The position numbers and the translations under genes were made by a program. Positions 15,507-24,261 of a stretch of 64,000 nt of DNA are shown piece by piece (the stretch's first letter is position 1; each line of letters opens with the position of its first letter). Under the pieces are notes generated by a model. The model saw nothing but the letters and a program-made list of their open reading frames with translations. It was not told the origin of the DNA and did not search any database. The DNA comes from Beijerinckiaceae bacterium (GTDB lineage: Bacteria > Pseudomonadota > Alphaproteobacteria > Rhizobiales > Beijerinckiaceae), in assembly GCA_947475995.1 (NCBI GenBank), contig CANJNI010000009.1, forward strand, positions 1 to 64,000, written 5' to 3'.

Positions 15507-15988
15507 CAGACCGCCCGGATGTAGGAGATGAGACGGCCCGCCAGAACGACGCCGATCCAGGCCGCTGCGGCGAAGGCGCCGATCAGAGAAGGGTCGCGCC
15601 CTTCGGCCTTCACCCTGCGGGCGAGCAGCAGCATCAAGGCGACGCCGCATGCGATCAGCATCATCTTGTAGGGAAACATCAGGCTTCCAAACGCGCGCGT
15701 GGGCCGATGCACGACCATGAAAGCGCCGGTGGCGAGTTGCACTGCAAGCGCGCCCCATATCCACGGCAGGAGCCTGCGGGCGGCGTCTTGCAGCAATGAA
15801 GCGCTGTCGCCCCTCAGCGCCCGGAAGCCAAGTCCGCCAGCAGCGCCGACGATCGCGCAGGCTGCCAGAATATGCACGCCCTGCAAGATAGGAATGAGCC
15901 ACGGCCATCCGTTCGCGAGGCCGCGCGCCCATGCGTTGATCTGGCCCGGCGCAAGCCACAGCCCGAACTGATTCAGCGCCGCGTGCAC
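15506..15988 (-). CDS. Four-helix inner-membrane protein, DUF6644-like (first of a tandem pair)
   Basis: This 160-residue protein has the same length and topology as the gene that follows it: helix 1 with WLIPILQGVHILAACAIVGA (a histidine at the matching place), then helices around LLPWIWGALAVQLATGAFMV, YKMMLIACGVALMLLLA and IGAFAAAAWIGVVLAG. The shared length, histidine position and helix spacing suggest an ancient tandem duplication. Stop and next start overlap as TGATG. Nothing shows the substrate. An electron-transfer or gas-handling role is a guess based only on the helix histidines. Confidence 0.75.
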   Translation of the reverse strand: MHAALNQFGLWLAPGQINAWARGLANGWPWLIPILQGVHILAACAIVGAAGGLGFRALRGDSASLLQDAARRLLPWIWGALAVQLATGAFMVVHRPTRAFGSLMFPYKMMLIACGVALMLLLARRVKAEGRDPSLIGAFAAAAWIGVVLAGRLISYIRAV

Positions 15989-16005
15989 GGCCCCTCCCTC
16001 GATTT

Positions 16006-16218
16006 ATGGAGGCCAGCTTAGCCCAAACAGGGCGTTTGCAAAGCCTCGAACCGCGCGCCCCGGAACAGACGGGAGAAACACCGGGCCAGTCCGAATTCGC
16101 CTCGGGCCAGCAGAACCGCACGAATTCCACTTCGCCGGGAGCCACCCGGTTTGCGCCCGGGCAGCAGAACAATACGAACAGCCAGAACGGCCACATGACC
16201 AACACGACGAAAAAGTAA
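16006..16218 (+). CDS. Possible Gln/Asn-rich short protein (uncertain)
   Basis: This 70-residue frame contains two related blocks (SEFASGQQNRTNS and TRFAPGQQNNTNS), which is more regular than expected from a shadow frame, and ends with a polar NGHMTNTTKK tail. There is no clear ribosome site, and the start lies close to the divergent membrane protein gene. FAPGQQ-type repeats occur in tails of longer proteins in this order, so it could be a remnant. Treat as tentative. Confidence 0.3.
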   Translation: MEASLAQTGRLQSLEPRAPEQTGETPGQSEFASGQQNRTNSTSPGATRFAPGQQNNTNSQNGHMTNTTKK

Positions 16219-16227
16219 TTTCGTGAG

Positions 16228-16257
16228 GTAGCCGCGCGCCGCAATGCGCGCGGCTAC
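16228..16257. other. GC-rich hairpin over the end of the DUF1850 gene
   Basis: Arms GTAGCCGCGCG (16228-16238) and CGCGCGGCTAC (16247-16257) are exact inverted repeats with an 8-base loop. The right arm covers the TAG stop of the DUF1850 gene. No T-run follows on either strand, so it may stabilise the 3' end rather than act as a classical terminator. Confidence 0.5.
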
Positions 16258-16619
16258 TCGCAGGCTTTCATCGCCACCACGTCGGCATTCTCGCTCGAAT
16301 CCGCGACAGCGCGGCAAGCGCTTCCCGTACACAGTCTCCAGCCCTGCGGCTGCGAATCCGAGCGCCGCAGAAGCACTTCGGGCAGTGGCCCTATCGGGGG
16401 CTTCCAGCGCCACCAGACTCCATCGAACCTGGCGTCCGCGGGCATTTCCATCCCGGCTCCCATATGTTCGATGCGCGCCTCGACAATGCGCAGACGCTCG
16501 CCTTCGACGAGCCAGTCTTCCTCCCAGCGGGTCTTTTCAATCGAATGAATCCACATCAGCGTGAAGCTCGCCGCCGCAATGCGCGTCACGGCGGCGCCGG
16601 CGATGAGGCACAGGCTCAC
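16254..16619 (-). CDS. DUF1850 domain protein, TRAP transporter accessory
   Basis: This 121-residue protein matches DUF1850, a small family found next to TAXI-type TRAP transporters. Diagnostic stretches are MWIHSIEKTRWEEDW, IVEARIEHMGAGMEMP and the late WRLCTGSACR. A short N-terminal hydrophobic segment (LIAGAAVTRIAAASFTL) suggests export or a membrane anchor. The start is a GTG that overlaps the stop of the permease gene (GTGA), so it is the last gene of the TRAP operon. Its biochemical role is not known. The constant linkage implies it helps the permease or binding protein. Confidence 0.85.
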   Translation of the reverse strand: MSLCLIAGAAVTRIAAASFTLMWIHSIEKTRWEEDWLVEGERLRIVEARIEHMGAGMEMPADARFDGVWWRWKPPIGPLPEVLLRRSDSQPQGWRLCTGSACRAVADSSENADVVAMKACE

Positions 16620-18733
16620 GGCGCTGCTCTGCGCTGGGAATCAAGCCAGTTCCAGACCGTCACGATCACGCAGGCCGCGAAAGCCATATGGTCGCTCCAG
16701 TCGAAAGGCGCGATGAAGAAGATGATTCCCGCGACCGCCAGCAGCCGTTGAATTGCATTCGTCCGAGTGAAGAGGTAGCCGATCGCCGCGATGCCGGTGA
16801 TGTAGATCGTCGTCGAGGCCTTGAAGAAAACCCAGATGACTTCGACCCAGTAGCCATAGGCCCGCGCAATCGCGCCGCCCGCCTGCAGCATCAGCGAAGG
16901 GTCGTAAACGCCCATGAAGGGGATCAGGAACCCCGCAAGCGCAATCCGAGAGGCCTGCCAGCCGATCTCGTCGGGCGAAGCCTTGGCGATGGGCGCGGCC
17001 GCGAGCGCCGCCAGCGCGACAGGCGGAGTGAGGTCGGCGATGATGCCGTAATAGAATACGAACATGTGGCTGACGATCAGCGGCACGCCGAGCTTCAGCA
17101 AAGCCGGAGCGGCGAGCGACGCCGTGATGATGTAGGTCGGAATGGTCGGCAGCCCGGTGCCCAGAACCAGCGACGTCAGCATCACCAGCAGCAGGCAGAA
17201 GAACAGCGAATCCTGCCCGAAGGACACGATGTAGTTTCCGAAGATGGTCGCCGTGCCGGTGAGCGACAATACGCCGATCACCGTGCCGACGATTGCGCAG
17301 GCAAGGCCCACCGGCAGGGCCTGCCGCGCGCCCTCGGCCAGCACGTCGCGGCAGATCGCAAGCGTTTCGCGCCCGCCGCGCGTCAGTGCGCAGAGAAGGA
17401 TCAGCACGCCGATGAGCCCGATCAGCACCTGCACGCCGAACTTCAGCAGGGAGCCTGCAATCAATCCGGTGACGACCCAGAAGACGATGCGCATTGCGCC
17501 CGGCGACAGGTTGAGAGCGACGGCGGCGCCCAGAATCATCACGACCGTCAGGCCGAGGCCCACGGACCCGGAGAACAGCGGTGTAAAGCCGTCCATCAGA
17601 AGAACGATCAGCACCGCCAGCGGCAGGGCCAGATGCCATTGGCGCTTGATGGCTGCGAGCGAGGACGGCAGTTGCGCGCGCGGAATGCCGAGCAGATTAT
17701 GTTTGCCCGCCTCCAGATGAACCATCCAGAACGCCGAACCGAAATACAGGATCGCCGGAATGATCGCTGCCTTCACGATGGTCGCGTAGGGCACGCCGAT
17801 GTTTTCCGCCATGATGAACGCCACCGCGCCCATCACGGGCGGCATGATCTGTCCGCCCATCGAGGCCGTGGCTTCCACGCCCCCCGCAAAGGCCGGCTTG
17901 TAGCCGAACTTCTTCATCAGCGGGATCGTGAATTGTCCGACCGTCACCACATTGGCGACGCCCGATCCTGAAATCGTCCCCATGAGTGCGGACGAGATCA
18001 CCGCGACTTTCGCCGCCCCGCCGCGCGCCCAGCCCACAAGGCCCAGCGCCACATCGTTGAACAGGGAAATCATCCCGGCGCGTTCCAGAAACGCACCGAA
18101 CAGGATGAAGAGGAAAATATAAGTCGCCGAAATTCCGGTCGGGGTCGAGTAGATGCCTTCGGTGCCGAACGACAATTGCTCGACGATCTGGTCGAAACCG
18201 TATCCGCGATGATCGAGCTGGCGCGGCAGATAATTGCCGAACAGGCCGTAAGCCACGAAGCCGAGGCAGATCAGCGGCAGCGACGGACCCATGAGCCGCC
18301 ACGACACTCCGAACAGGATCGCCATTCCGCCAACGCCCAGCGTCATGTCGAGCGCCGTCAGATCGCCCGCGCGATTGACGAGGTCGAAATAGAAAATCCA
18401 GTGATAGAGGCCGACCGCGAATCCCGCCAATCCCAGCGACCAGCCGATGAGCCGCATGTAAGCAGAGGCGAACAGATGGTTCGCAATCAGCGCGCAGGAC
18501 ACCAGCACCAGAAAGCCGACATGCACGGCCCGCAACGCCTGTGCAGGCAGAAAGGCATAGACGGACGTCACAAGCTGAAATGAGGAAAACACAAAGGCGA
18601 CCACGAACAAAGCCTTGCCCCACAGGCCCGGACCCCATCCGGGCGGCAGGCCGTGCTCAAGATCGTCCATCGCTGCGGCCGGGGCCGCATGGGCGAGCGT
18701 GTGTGCGTCGTCGGTTTGTGTCTGGGCGGTCAT
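16616..18733 (-). CDS. TRAP transporter fused permease (DctQ-DctM type, TAXI family)
   Basis: This roughly 705-residue inner-membrane protein fuses the small DctQ-like and large DctM-like TRAP subunits, the usual layout of TAXI systems. After a polar N-terminus come about four helices (GKALFVVAFVFSSFQLVTS onward), then the long DctM part with GAFLERAGMISLFNDVALGL, SGSGVANVVTVGQFTIPLMK, EATASMGGQIMPPVMGAVAF and the second-half repeat LGTGLPTIPTYIITASLAAP. It imports an organic acid using an ion gradient together with the binding protein encoded upstream at 18908-19864. I start at the ATG at 18733; an in-frame GTG-type extension to 18805 would run into the palindromic repeat. It overlaps the DUF1850 gene. 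Confidence 0.9.
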   Translation of the reverse strand: MTAQTQTDDAHTLAHAAPAAAMDDLEHGLPPGWGPGLWGKALFVVAFVFSSFQLVTSVYAFLPAQALRAVHVGFLVLVSCALIANHLFASAYMRLIGWSLGLAGFAVGLYHWIFYFDLVNRAGDLTALDMTLGVGGMAILFGVSWRLMGPSLPLICLGFVAYGLFGNYLPRQLDHRGYGFDQIVEQLSFGTEGIYSTPTGISATYIFLFILFGAFLERAGMISLFNDVALGLVGWARGGAAKVAVISSALMGTISGSGVANVVTVGQFTIPLMKKFGYKPAFAGGVEATASMGGQIMPPVMGAVAFIMAENIGVPYATIVKAAIIPAILYFGSAFWMVHLEAGKHNLLGIPRAQLPSSLAAIKRQWHLALPLAVLIVLLMDGFTPLFSGSVGLGLTVVMILGAAVALNLSPGAMRIVFWVVTGLIAGSLLKFGVQVLIGLIGVLILLCALTRGGRETLAICRDVLAEGARQALPVGLACAIVGTVIGVLSLTGTATIFGNYIVSFGQDSLFFCLLLVMLTSLVLGTGLPTIPTYIITASLAAPALLKLGVPLIVSHMFVFYYGIIADLTPPVALAALAAAPIAKASPDEIGWQASRIALAGFLIPFMGVYDPSLMLQAGGAIARAYGYWVEVIWVFFKASTTIYITGIAAIGYLFTRTNAIQRLLAVAGIIFFIAPFDWSDHMAFAACVIVTVWNWLDSQRRAAP

Positions 18734-18766
18734 GGGGATCAGATTCAAATTGCCGCGCGAGGCAGG

Positions 18767-18856
18767 CGTCATGGCGAGGAGCGCAGCGACGAAGCAATCC
18801 GGCACACATCATGTGGATTGCTTCGCGGGGCCCCGGGCCCCGCTCGCAACAACGGC
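18767..18856. repeat. Dispersed long palindromic repeat, family 1, copy B (diverged)
   Basis: The left arm (18767-18800, CGTCATGGCGAGGAGCGCAG then CGACGAAGCAATCC) and the right arm (from 18815, GGATTGCTTCGCGGGG to about 18856) share the core of the copy at 4756-4830. The right arm is interrupted by a GGGGCCCCGGGCCCC block. It lies between the TRAP binding protein gene and the permease gene, so transcription of the operon would pass through a large hairpin, which may lower permease expression relative to the binding protein. Confidence 0.75.
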
Positions 18857-18907
18857 ATTCAGGAAGCTCGTTCCGCACCGCCACCGGCGGCCGGGATGAC
18901 GCGGCCT

Positions 18908-19864
18908 CTATTTCATGACGCCCTTCTCGCGGAAATACTTCTCCGCGCCCGGATGCATCGGCACCGGCATTCCGTCGAGCGCCTTCCTGACGTCGATGTC
19001 CTTGGCGGCAGAATGCGCTGCGACGAGGTCGGCGGTCGACTCGTAGGTCAGCTTCGTCATCTGGTAGGCCAGATTGTCTGACAGGTCCGAGCACGTCACG
19101 AGGTAGTTCACCACCGCCGCAGTCTGGATATCAGCCGTCTGGCCGCCATAAGTGTTCTTCGGAATGACGCCCTTGACGTATGGCGCGCCGATCTTGTCGA
19201 CGATGGAAGCGGGGATTTCAACGACCACGATCTTCACCGAGCTTGCCAGATCGCGGATCGCCGCGACCCCGAGCCCTGCCGACTGCAGCGTGGCGTCGAG
19301 CTGACGATTTTTCATCAGGTCCACCGACTCCGCGAAGGGCAGATATTCGACCTTGCCGAGATCCTTGTAGGTCATGCCCGCTGCTTGCAGGATCGCGCGG
19401 GTGTTGAGTTCCGTCCCGGACTTCGGCGCGCCGACCGAAAGGCTCTTGCCCTTCAGGTCCGCCAGCGTCTTGATGCCGCTCGCCTTTGTGGCGACCACCT
19501 GGATGTAGTTCGGATAAATCGCCCCGATGCCGCGCAGCTTCGTCTGCTTGCCCTTGAAGCCGGCTTCCTCATCGCCCGCCCATGCGAAAGCCAGGCTGTC
19601 GCCGAGCGTGAAGGCGAGTTCGCCCTTGCCCTGCTGGAGCAGCGTCAGGTTTTCCACGGAAGCTTTGGTGGCCTGCACATTGGGGCGCGCCCCCGGAATC
19701 TTCGCGCTGAAGATGTTCGAAAGCGCCACACCCATCGGATAATAGACGCCCGACGTCCCGCCGGTGAGGACGCCGATGAAGTCATCCGCCCGGGCCGCAG
19801 GGCCAGCCGCGAATGACAAAGACAATGTGACGGCCACAACGGCGCCGCGAAATCCAATAGCCAT
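18908..19864 (-). CDS. TAXI family TRAP transporter solute-binding protein
   Basis: This 318-residue periplasmic protein has a Sec signal (residues 1-26, ending GPAARA) and the TAXI hallmarks: DFIGVLTGGTSGVYYPMG at the mature N-terminus, VQATKASVENLTLLQQGKGE, LSVGAPKSGTELNTRAIL and a late MPVPMHPGAEKYFREKG. The ribosome site GGGAGAG lies 5-6 bases before the ATG at 19864. The frame stays open far upstream, but that extension is the antisense of the amine oxidase gene and is not real. It feeds the fused permease downstream. TAXI systems carry C4- and C5-dicarboxylates, glutamate and similar acids; the ligand here is unknown. Confidence 0.92.
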   Translation of the reverse strand: MAIGFRGAVVAVTLSLSFAAGPAARADDFIGVLTGGTSGVYYPMGVALSNIFSAKIPGARPNVQATKASVENLTLLQQGKGELAFTLGDSLAFAWAGDEEAGFKGKQTKLRGIGAIYPNYIQVVATKASGIKTLADLKGKSLSVGAPKSGTELNTRAILQAAGMTYKDLGKVEYLPFAESVDLMKNRQLDATLQSAGLGVAAIRDLASSVKIVVVEIPASIVDKIGAPYVKGVIPKNTYGGQTADIQTAAVVNYLVTCSDLSDNLAYQMTKLTYESTADLVAAHSAAKDIDVRKALDGMPVPMHPGAEKYFREKGVMK

Positions 19865-20008
19865 GTTTCTCTCCCTCAGCGCCTCGGGCGCGCAGGCAGT
19901 CATATTGTTAAGGAATGAACCATTCCACAAGCGAAAAGTCCGGTCCCTTGAGGTGGGCCCCCGGAACGGCGGCTGGACGAGGGCGCGCGCCCTGCCTATG
20001 TCGGTTGC

Positions 20009-21241
20009 ATGACAGATCTCTTGTTCGACGTTCTGGTGATCGGCGCTGGCGCGGCCGGGCTCGGGGCGGCGCGCACGCTGCGCGACGGCGGGGCGCGGGT
20101 CGCGATTGTGGAGGCTCGAAGCCGCGTGGGCGGGCGCGCCTTTACGGCGCAGCACGGCTGGCCGCTCGACATGGGCGCGGGTTGGCTGCATTCGGCGGAT
20201 CGCAACCCCCTGGTCGAGGTGGCGCAGGGACTCGGCTTCAAGATCGACCGGTCGACGCCACCCTGGCAGAAGGCCAATGATCAGCCGGATTTTCCGCGCT
20301 CCGAACAGCGCGAGTTTCGCAAGGCCATGGACGCTTTTTTTGAGCGGGTCGAAGCGGCGGCGCGCGATCCGCAGGACCGGGCGGCCTCGACGCTGCTTGA
20401 ACCGGGAAACCGCTGGAACCCGATGATCGACGCGGTCTCCGCCTATGTGAACGGCACGGAGCTCGACGGCCTCTCCGTGAAGGATTTCGACAATTATCAC
20501 GACACGGAAGTGAACTGGCGCGTCGAACGCGGTTACGGCGCGCTGATGGAAAAGATCTCCGAAGGGCTGTCGGTTTTTCTTGATCATCCGGTCATTCGAA
20601 TCGACCATTCGGGCGCGCAAGTGCGGGTCGAAACCACGAAAGGCCCATTCGCCGCCGACACCGTCATCGTGACCGTGCCGACGAATGTGATCGCGTCCGG
20701 AATGATCGAATTTGATCCTGCGCTGCCGGACAAGCTCAACGCTGCAGCTCATCTGCCGCTGGGGCATGACAACAAGCTGTTCCTCTCGCTCGATGGCGCC
20801 GAAGAGTTTGAAGCCGACAGCCGCCTCTACGGCAGGCGCGAAACGTCCGCGACCGCAAGCTATCACATACGTCCATTCGGACGGCCGCTGATCGAAGCCT
20901 ATTTCGGCGGGCGACTGGCGCGCGAGCTTGAAGCGCAGGGTCTCGAAGGGTTCGGGCGTTTCGCCATCGACCAACTGGCCGCAACGCTCGGCGACCGGAT
21001 TTGCAATCGCCTGAAGCCGCTTGCGGTGAGCATGTGGTCCTCCGATCCCTTCGCGGGCGGCTCCTATTCGCACGCGCTGCCCGGACACTGGGACAAGCGC
21101 GCGGTGCTGGCCGCGCCTGCGGGAGACAGATTGTTCTTCGCTGGCGAGGCCTGTTCGGCGCACGATTTTTCCACCGTCCACGGAGCATGGATCACTGGCG
21201 TCGAGGCTGCGAAGAAAATTCTCGCGGCGCAAAATCGATAA
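20009..21241 (+). CDS. FAD-dependent amine oxidase (flavin monoamine oxidase family)
   Basis: This 410-residue flavoprotein begins with a Rossmann FAD-binding motif, VLVIGAGAAGLGAARTL (about residues 8-24), followed by IVEARSRVGGRAFT and GAGWLHS, as in monoamine, polyamine and tryptophan oxidases. The C-terminal FAD contact is FFAGEACSAHDFSTVHGAW. It oxidises an amine or amino acid using oxygen or another acceptor. No signal peptide is visible, so it is cytoplasmic. It is divergent from the TRAP binding protein gene and followed by a methyltransferase on the same strand about 105 bases on. The substrate is unknown. Confidence 0.88.
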   Translation: MTDLLFDVLVIGAGAAGLGAARTLRDGGARVAIVEARSRVGGRAFTAQHGWPLDMGAGWLHSADRNPLVEVAQGLGFKIDRSTPPWQKANDQPDFPRSEQREFRKAMDAFFERVEAAARDPQDRAASTLLEPGNRWNPMIDAVSAYVNGTELDGLSVKDFDNYHDTEVNWRVERGYGALMEKISEGLSVFLDHPVIRIDHSGAQVRVETTKGPFAADTVIVTVPTNVIASGMIEFDPALPDKLNAAAHLPLGHDNKLFLSLDGAEEFEADSRLYGRRETSATASYHIRPFGRPLIEAYFGGRLARELEAQGLEGFGRFAIDQLAATLGDRICNRLKPLAVSMWSSDPFAGGSYSHALPGHWDKRAVLAAPAGDRLFFAGEACSAHDFSTVHGAWITGVEAAKKILAAQNR

Positions 21242-21346
21242 AATTTGAATCAAATGCTCCGCGTCGTTTAACCACGCACGTTAAAAGTCTTTGAACCACA
21301 ACGATTTTAGGCGCATGCAATCGCCTCCGCCACCGGAGCGACCGCA

Positions 21347-22132
21347 ATGCGCCGCGAGACCTTCGATCTGACAGACCATAACGCGCGCATTTTCTTCAGC
21401 GCTGAACTAGCAGACTGGTACAGCGTGCAGACGCTGGGCGCCGTCGAGGCGATCATCCTGCTGCGCCATCGCGACGCCTTCATGAACAGGCGCGTGCTCG
21501 ACATCGGGGTCGGCTCCGGCCGCACGACAAAGTTCCTGCTCCCGTTTGCCGGCCATTATACCGGCATCGACCTTTCCCCGCAGATGATCGCCATGGCGCG
21601 CCAGACCTATCCGGCCGCCCGCATGCTGGAACTCGACATGCGCGAACTGGGAAAGCTCTCGGACGAGCGGTTCGATTTCATTTTCGCAGCGTGGGGCGTG
21701 CTGGATGCGCTGTCGCCGCAGGATCGTCTGAAGACGCTCGCCCGCATCGCGCAATTGTGCGAGCCGGGCGCGACCTTTGTGTTGTCCGCCCATAACAGGC
21801 GCGCGGGCTTCGCCGGCAAGCCGCCAGAACTGGTGCGCCGGAAGCGACCCGACCGTGCGCTGGCGGAACTGTTTCATTTCATGCGAGCGCGCCGCAATTA
21901 CCGCCGCATGGAACACCTTCGGGTCGAGGAAGAGTCCTACGCGCTTTACAACGACATGGCGCATAACTGGCAGGGCGTCTTCTACTACATCGACCGCGCA
22001 GCCCAGGTAGATCAGCTTGCGCAGGCGGGCTTCCGGGTGATCGAAGTGCTCGGCGAAGACGGCCGCAACGTTGGACCATCGGACGATGCGTCGCGCGACG
22101 GCTGCCTGCATTATGTGGCCTTGCGCCTGTAG
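21347..22132 (+). CDS. Class I SAM-dependent methyltransferase
   Basis: This 261-residue protein carries the SAM-binding motif RVLDIGVGSGRTTKFLLPF (about residues 48-66), the acidic post-I segment YTGIDLSPQMIAMAR, and motif II-III regions FDFIFAAWGVLDAL and LCEPGATFVLSAHNR. It resembles type 11/25 methyltransferases acting on small molecules. The latter half (RARRNYRRMEHLRVEEESY) probably forms the substrate cap. The substrate is unknown. It converges on the histidine kinase gene with only 6 bases between the stop codons, without a visible terminator. Confidence 0.85.
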   Translation: MRRETFDLTDHNARIFFSAELADWYSVQTLGAVEAIILLRHRDAFMNRRVLDIGVGSGRTTKFLLPFAGHYTGIDLSPQMIAMARQTYPAARMLELDMRELGKLSDERFDFIFAAWGVLDALSPQDRLKTLARIAQLCEPGATFVLSAHNRRAGFAGKPPELVRRKRPDRALAELFHFMRARRNYRRMEHLRVEEESYALYNDMAHNWQGVFYYIDRAAQVDQLAQAGFRVIEVLGEDGRNVGPSDDASRDGCLHYVALRL

Positions 22133-22138
22133 GGAAAT

Positions 22139-23542
22139 TCACTTCACCAGACGGATCGTGGCCCTCAGCCCTCCATCAGGCCGGTTCGCCAGCGTCAGCT
22201 CGCCGCCATGCGCCTGCACCGCCGATCGGGCGATGGCGAGGCCGAGGCCGACGCCGCCGGTCTCCTGATTGCGCGAAGCTTCAAGCCGATAGAACGGCTC
22301 GAACACTTTCTGCAATTCCGCCTCCGGAATGCCGGGGCCATCGTCATCGACCTGAATTTCCACATGGGACGGTGTCTGCGTCACCGCGATGCGCGCTCGC
22401 GCCCCATACTTGATGGCGTTTTCCACCAGATTGGTCAGCGCGCGCTTCAGCGCCTGCGGGCGCGCGTCACAGACCACGGAGCCATTGGCGGTCATTGCGA
22501 CCTCCATGCCGGCGTCGCTCATGTCATCCGCGATGCTTTGCGCCAGCGCCGCAATGTCGGTGGGCTTGCGGGCTTCGCTCACCGCCTCGTCGCGGGCGAA
22601 GTTGAGCGTCGCCCCGACCATGGCGTCCATTTCGGCGATGGTGGCCAGCATGCGCTCGCGCTCCTGCGCATTTTCGACTCCCTCCGCCCGCAGGCGCAGG
22701 AGCGTCAGCGGCGTGCGCAGATCGTGCGAAACGGCGGCCAGCAGGCGCGTGCGATTCTCGATGAGATTGCGCAGGCGCACCTGCATCTCGTTGAAGGCGC
22801 GGGAGGCCAGCCGGGTCTCGGTCGAACCTGTCTCCGGCAATGGCGGAGCATTCACGTCGCGGCCGAGCCGCTCGGCCGCGCCCGCGAGAGTCGCCAGCGG
22901 CGCAGTGACGCGCCGGACCGCCCAGGCGGAGACCGCGAAGATCGTCAGCGCCATCAGGACCATCGACAGCATGAACTGCCGCGAAAACGACAGGCCCGCC
23001 TCGGGCAGCGAGGTCGCGAAGGTGAGCCATTGCCCGTCCGGCAGCGGAACCGAGGCGCGCAGGCTGCGGAACGCGCCGGGCGCACCGAAGCGGTCGCGCT
23101 CACGTTCGCGATCCGGCGGGCCGCGATGCATCATTTGCGGTCCGAACCCGAAGGGACCGTAGCCTCCGCCGGATGCGGCGACGCGCGGTTGCGGCCCGGA
23201 GGTCAATCCGAGCTCGTCCACAATGTAATTGCGGATCGCCACAGAGACGCCCGACTCGTCGTCGTCGCGCTCGCTCGCGAGCGGACGCGGCGAAAGCCGC
23301 ACGGTGAAACTGCGGTCGCTCAATCCGGCCACGATCCGAGACCGAAGGTCCGCAGGCGCGTCGCGCACCAGATGCGACAGATTGGCGATGCGTTCGGCCG
23401 CCGCAAAACCGCCCACGGCCCGCACGGCCTGTTCGCGGTCGGCCGAATAGATCCACGAACCTGCGATCATGGAGATCATCAGTCCGGCGATGAGCACCAG
23501 CACGGTCTGGCCGAACAGGCTTTGCGGCAGAAAGCGTTTCAT
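22139..23542 (-). CDS. Sensor histidine kinase (HAMP, HisKA, HATPase)
   Basis: This 467-residue inner-membrane kinase has two membrane helices (about residues 8-30 and 190-215) around a periplasmic sensor, then HAMP (RRVTAPLATLAGAAERLG), the H-box AVSHDLRTPLTLLRL, the N-box NLVENAIKYGAR, and the ATP lid motifs DDDGPGIPEAE and GGVGLGLAIAR. The periplasmic part contains an unusual Gly/Met/Arg stretch, GGGYGPFGFGPQMMHRG, which could bind a metal. Its ATG overlaps the response regulator stop (ATGA at 23539-23542). Together they form an EnvZ-OmpR-like pair, divergent from a Met/His-rich LTXXQ-like periplasmic protein that is their most likely target. Confidence 0.92.
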   Translation of the reverse strand: MKRFLPQSLFGQTVLVLIAGLMISMIAGSWIYSADREQAVRAVGGFAAAERIANLSHLVRDAPADLRSRIVAGLSDRSFTVRLSPRPLASERDDDESGVSVAIRNYIVDELGLTSGPQPRVAASGGGYGPFGFGPQMMHRGPPDRERERDRFGAPGAFRSLRASVPLPDGQWLTFATSLPEAGLSFSRQFMLSMVLMALTIFAVSAWAVRRVTAPLATLAGAAERLGRDVNAPPLPETGSTETRLASRAFNEMQVRLRNLIENRTRLLAAVSHDLRTPLTLLRLRAEGVENAQERERMLATIAEMDAMVGATLNFARDEAVSEARKPTDIAALAQSIADDMSDAGMEVAMTANGSVVCDARPQALKRALTNLVENAIKYGARARIAVTQTPSHVEIQVDDDGPGIPEAELQKVFEPFYRLEASRNQETGGVGLGLAIARSAVQAHGGELTLANRPDGGLRATIRLVK

Positions 23543-24261
23543 TCGCGCGTCACCGCCGGCGTGAACGTGTAGCCGCCGCCCCACACGGTCTTGATGATCT
23601 TCGGATCGGACGGGTCCGCCTCCAGCTTCTTGCGCAAGCGGCTGATCTGCGTGTCGATGCTGCGGTCGAAGGTGGTGGCGGCGCGGCCGCGCGCCAGATC
23701 CAGCAATTGATCGCGATTGAGCACACGCTGCGGGCGCTCCACCAGCGCGATCAGCAGGTCATATTCGCCCGTTGATAGCGGCAGCGTGACGCCGTCGCTG
23801 CGCAGTAGTTCGCGGGCGCCGACATCCAGAAGCCATTGATCGAAACGATAGCGCTTCGGCTTTTCGGCTTGCGCGGGCGCGGACGGCGCATCCTGCGTGC
23901 GACGCAGGACCGCCCGGATGCGCGCCACGAGTTCGCGGCTGCCGAAGGGCTTGGGCATATAATCCTCGGCCCCCATTTCGAGGCCGATGACGCGGTCCAC
24001 CTCGTCGCCCTTGGCGGTGAGCATGATGATCGGAATGTTCGAGTCCGCCCTCAGGCCCCGGCAAAGCGAAAGGCCGTCCTCGCCGGGCATCATCAGGTCG
24101 AGCAGCACGAGGTCGATCTTGCTGTCGGCCATCACGGCCCGCATCGTTCGCCCGTCCTGCGCCTGGCTGACCCGGAACCCTTCTTTCACGAGAGCGCGCG
24201 ACACAAGTTCGCGGATTTCGCGGTGGTCGTCGACAATCAGGATATGCGCGCCGTTTTGCAT
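23539..24261 (-). CDS. Response regulator, OmpR/PhoB family
   Basis: This 240-residue regulator has a receiver domain with the acidic pocket (ILIVDDHRE), the phosphoacceptor aspartate in VLLDLMMPGEDG, the threonine in IIMLTAKGDE and the lysine in YMPKPFG. A linker leads to a winged-helix DNA-binding domain with LSTGEYDLLIALVERPQRVL and the recognition region FDRSIDTQISRLRKKLE. It is the first gene of a two-gene operon with the histidine kinase. The promoter region of about 180 bases is shared with the divergent LTXXQ-like gene. Confidence 0.94.
   Translation of the reverse strand: MQNGAHILIVDDHREIRELVSRALVKEGFRVSQAQDGRTMRAVMADSKIDLVLLDLMMPGEDGLSLCRGLRADSNIPIIMLTAKGDEVDRVIGLEMGAEDYMPKPFGSRELVARIRAVLRRTQDAPSAPAQAEKPKRYRFDQWLLDVGARELLRSDGVTLPLSTGEYDLLIALVERPQRVLNRDQLLDLARGRAATTFDRSIDTQISRLRKKLEADPSDPKIIKTVWGGGYTFTPAVTRE

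Noticed and set aside
16688-17971. 427-codon open frame on the plus strand
   Set aside because: Antisense to the TRAP permease. Arg/Gln/Asp-rich without motifs.
18851-18874. Possible EcfG promoter (AACG...GTTCC on the minus strand) before the TRAP permease
   Set aside because: The spacing is 15 bases, outside the 16-17 expected, and it sits at the edge of a repeat inside an operon.
19865-21253. Long upstream extension of the TAXI binding protein frame (open to 21253)
   Set aside because: The extension is the exact antisense of the amine oxidase gene. The true N-terminus has a ribosome site and a proper signal peptide at 19864.
21268-21284. CtrA-like TTAA...TTAA upstream of the methyltransferase
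   Set aside because: The half-sites are separated by 9 bases, not 7.
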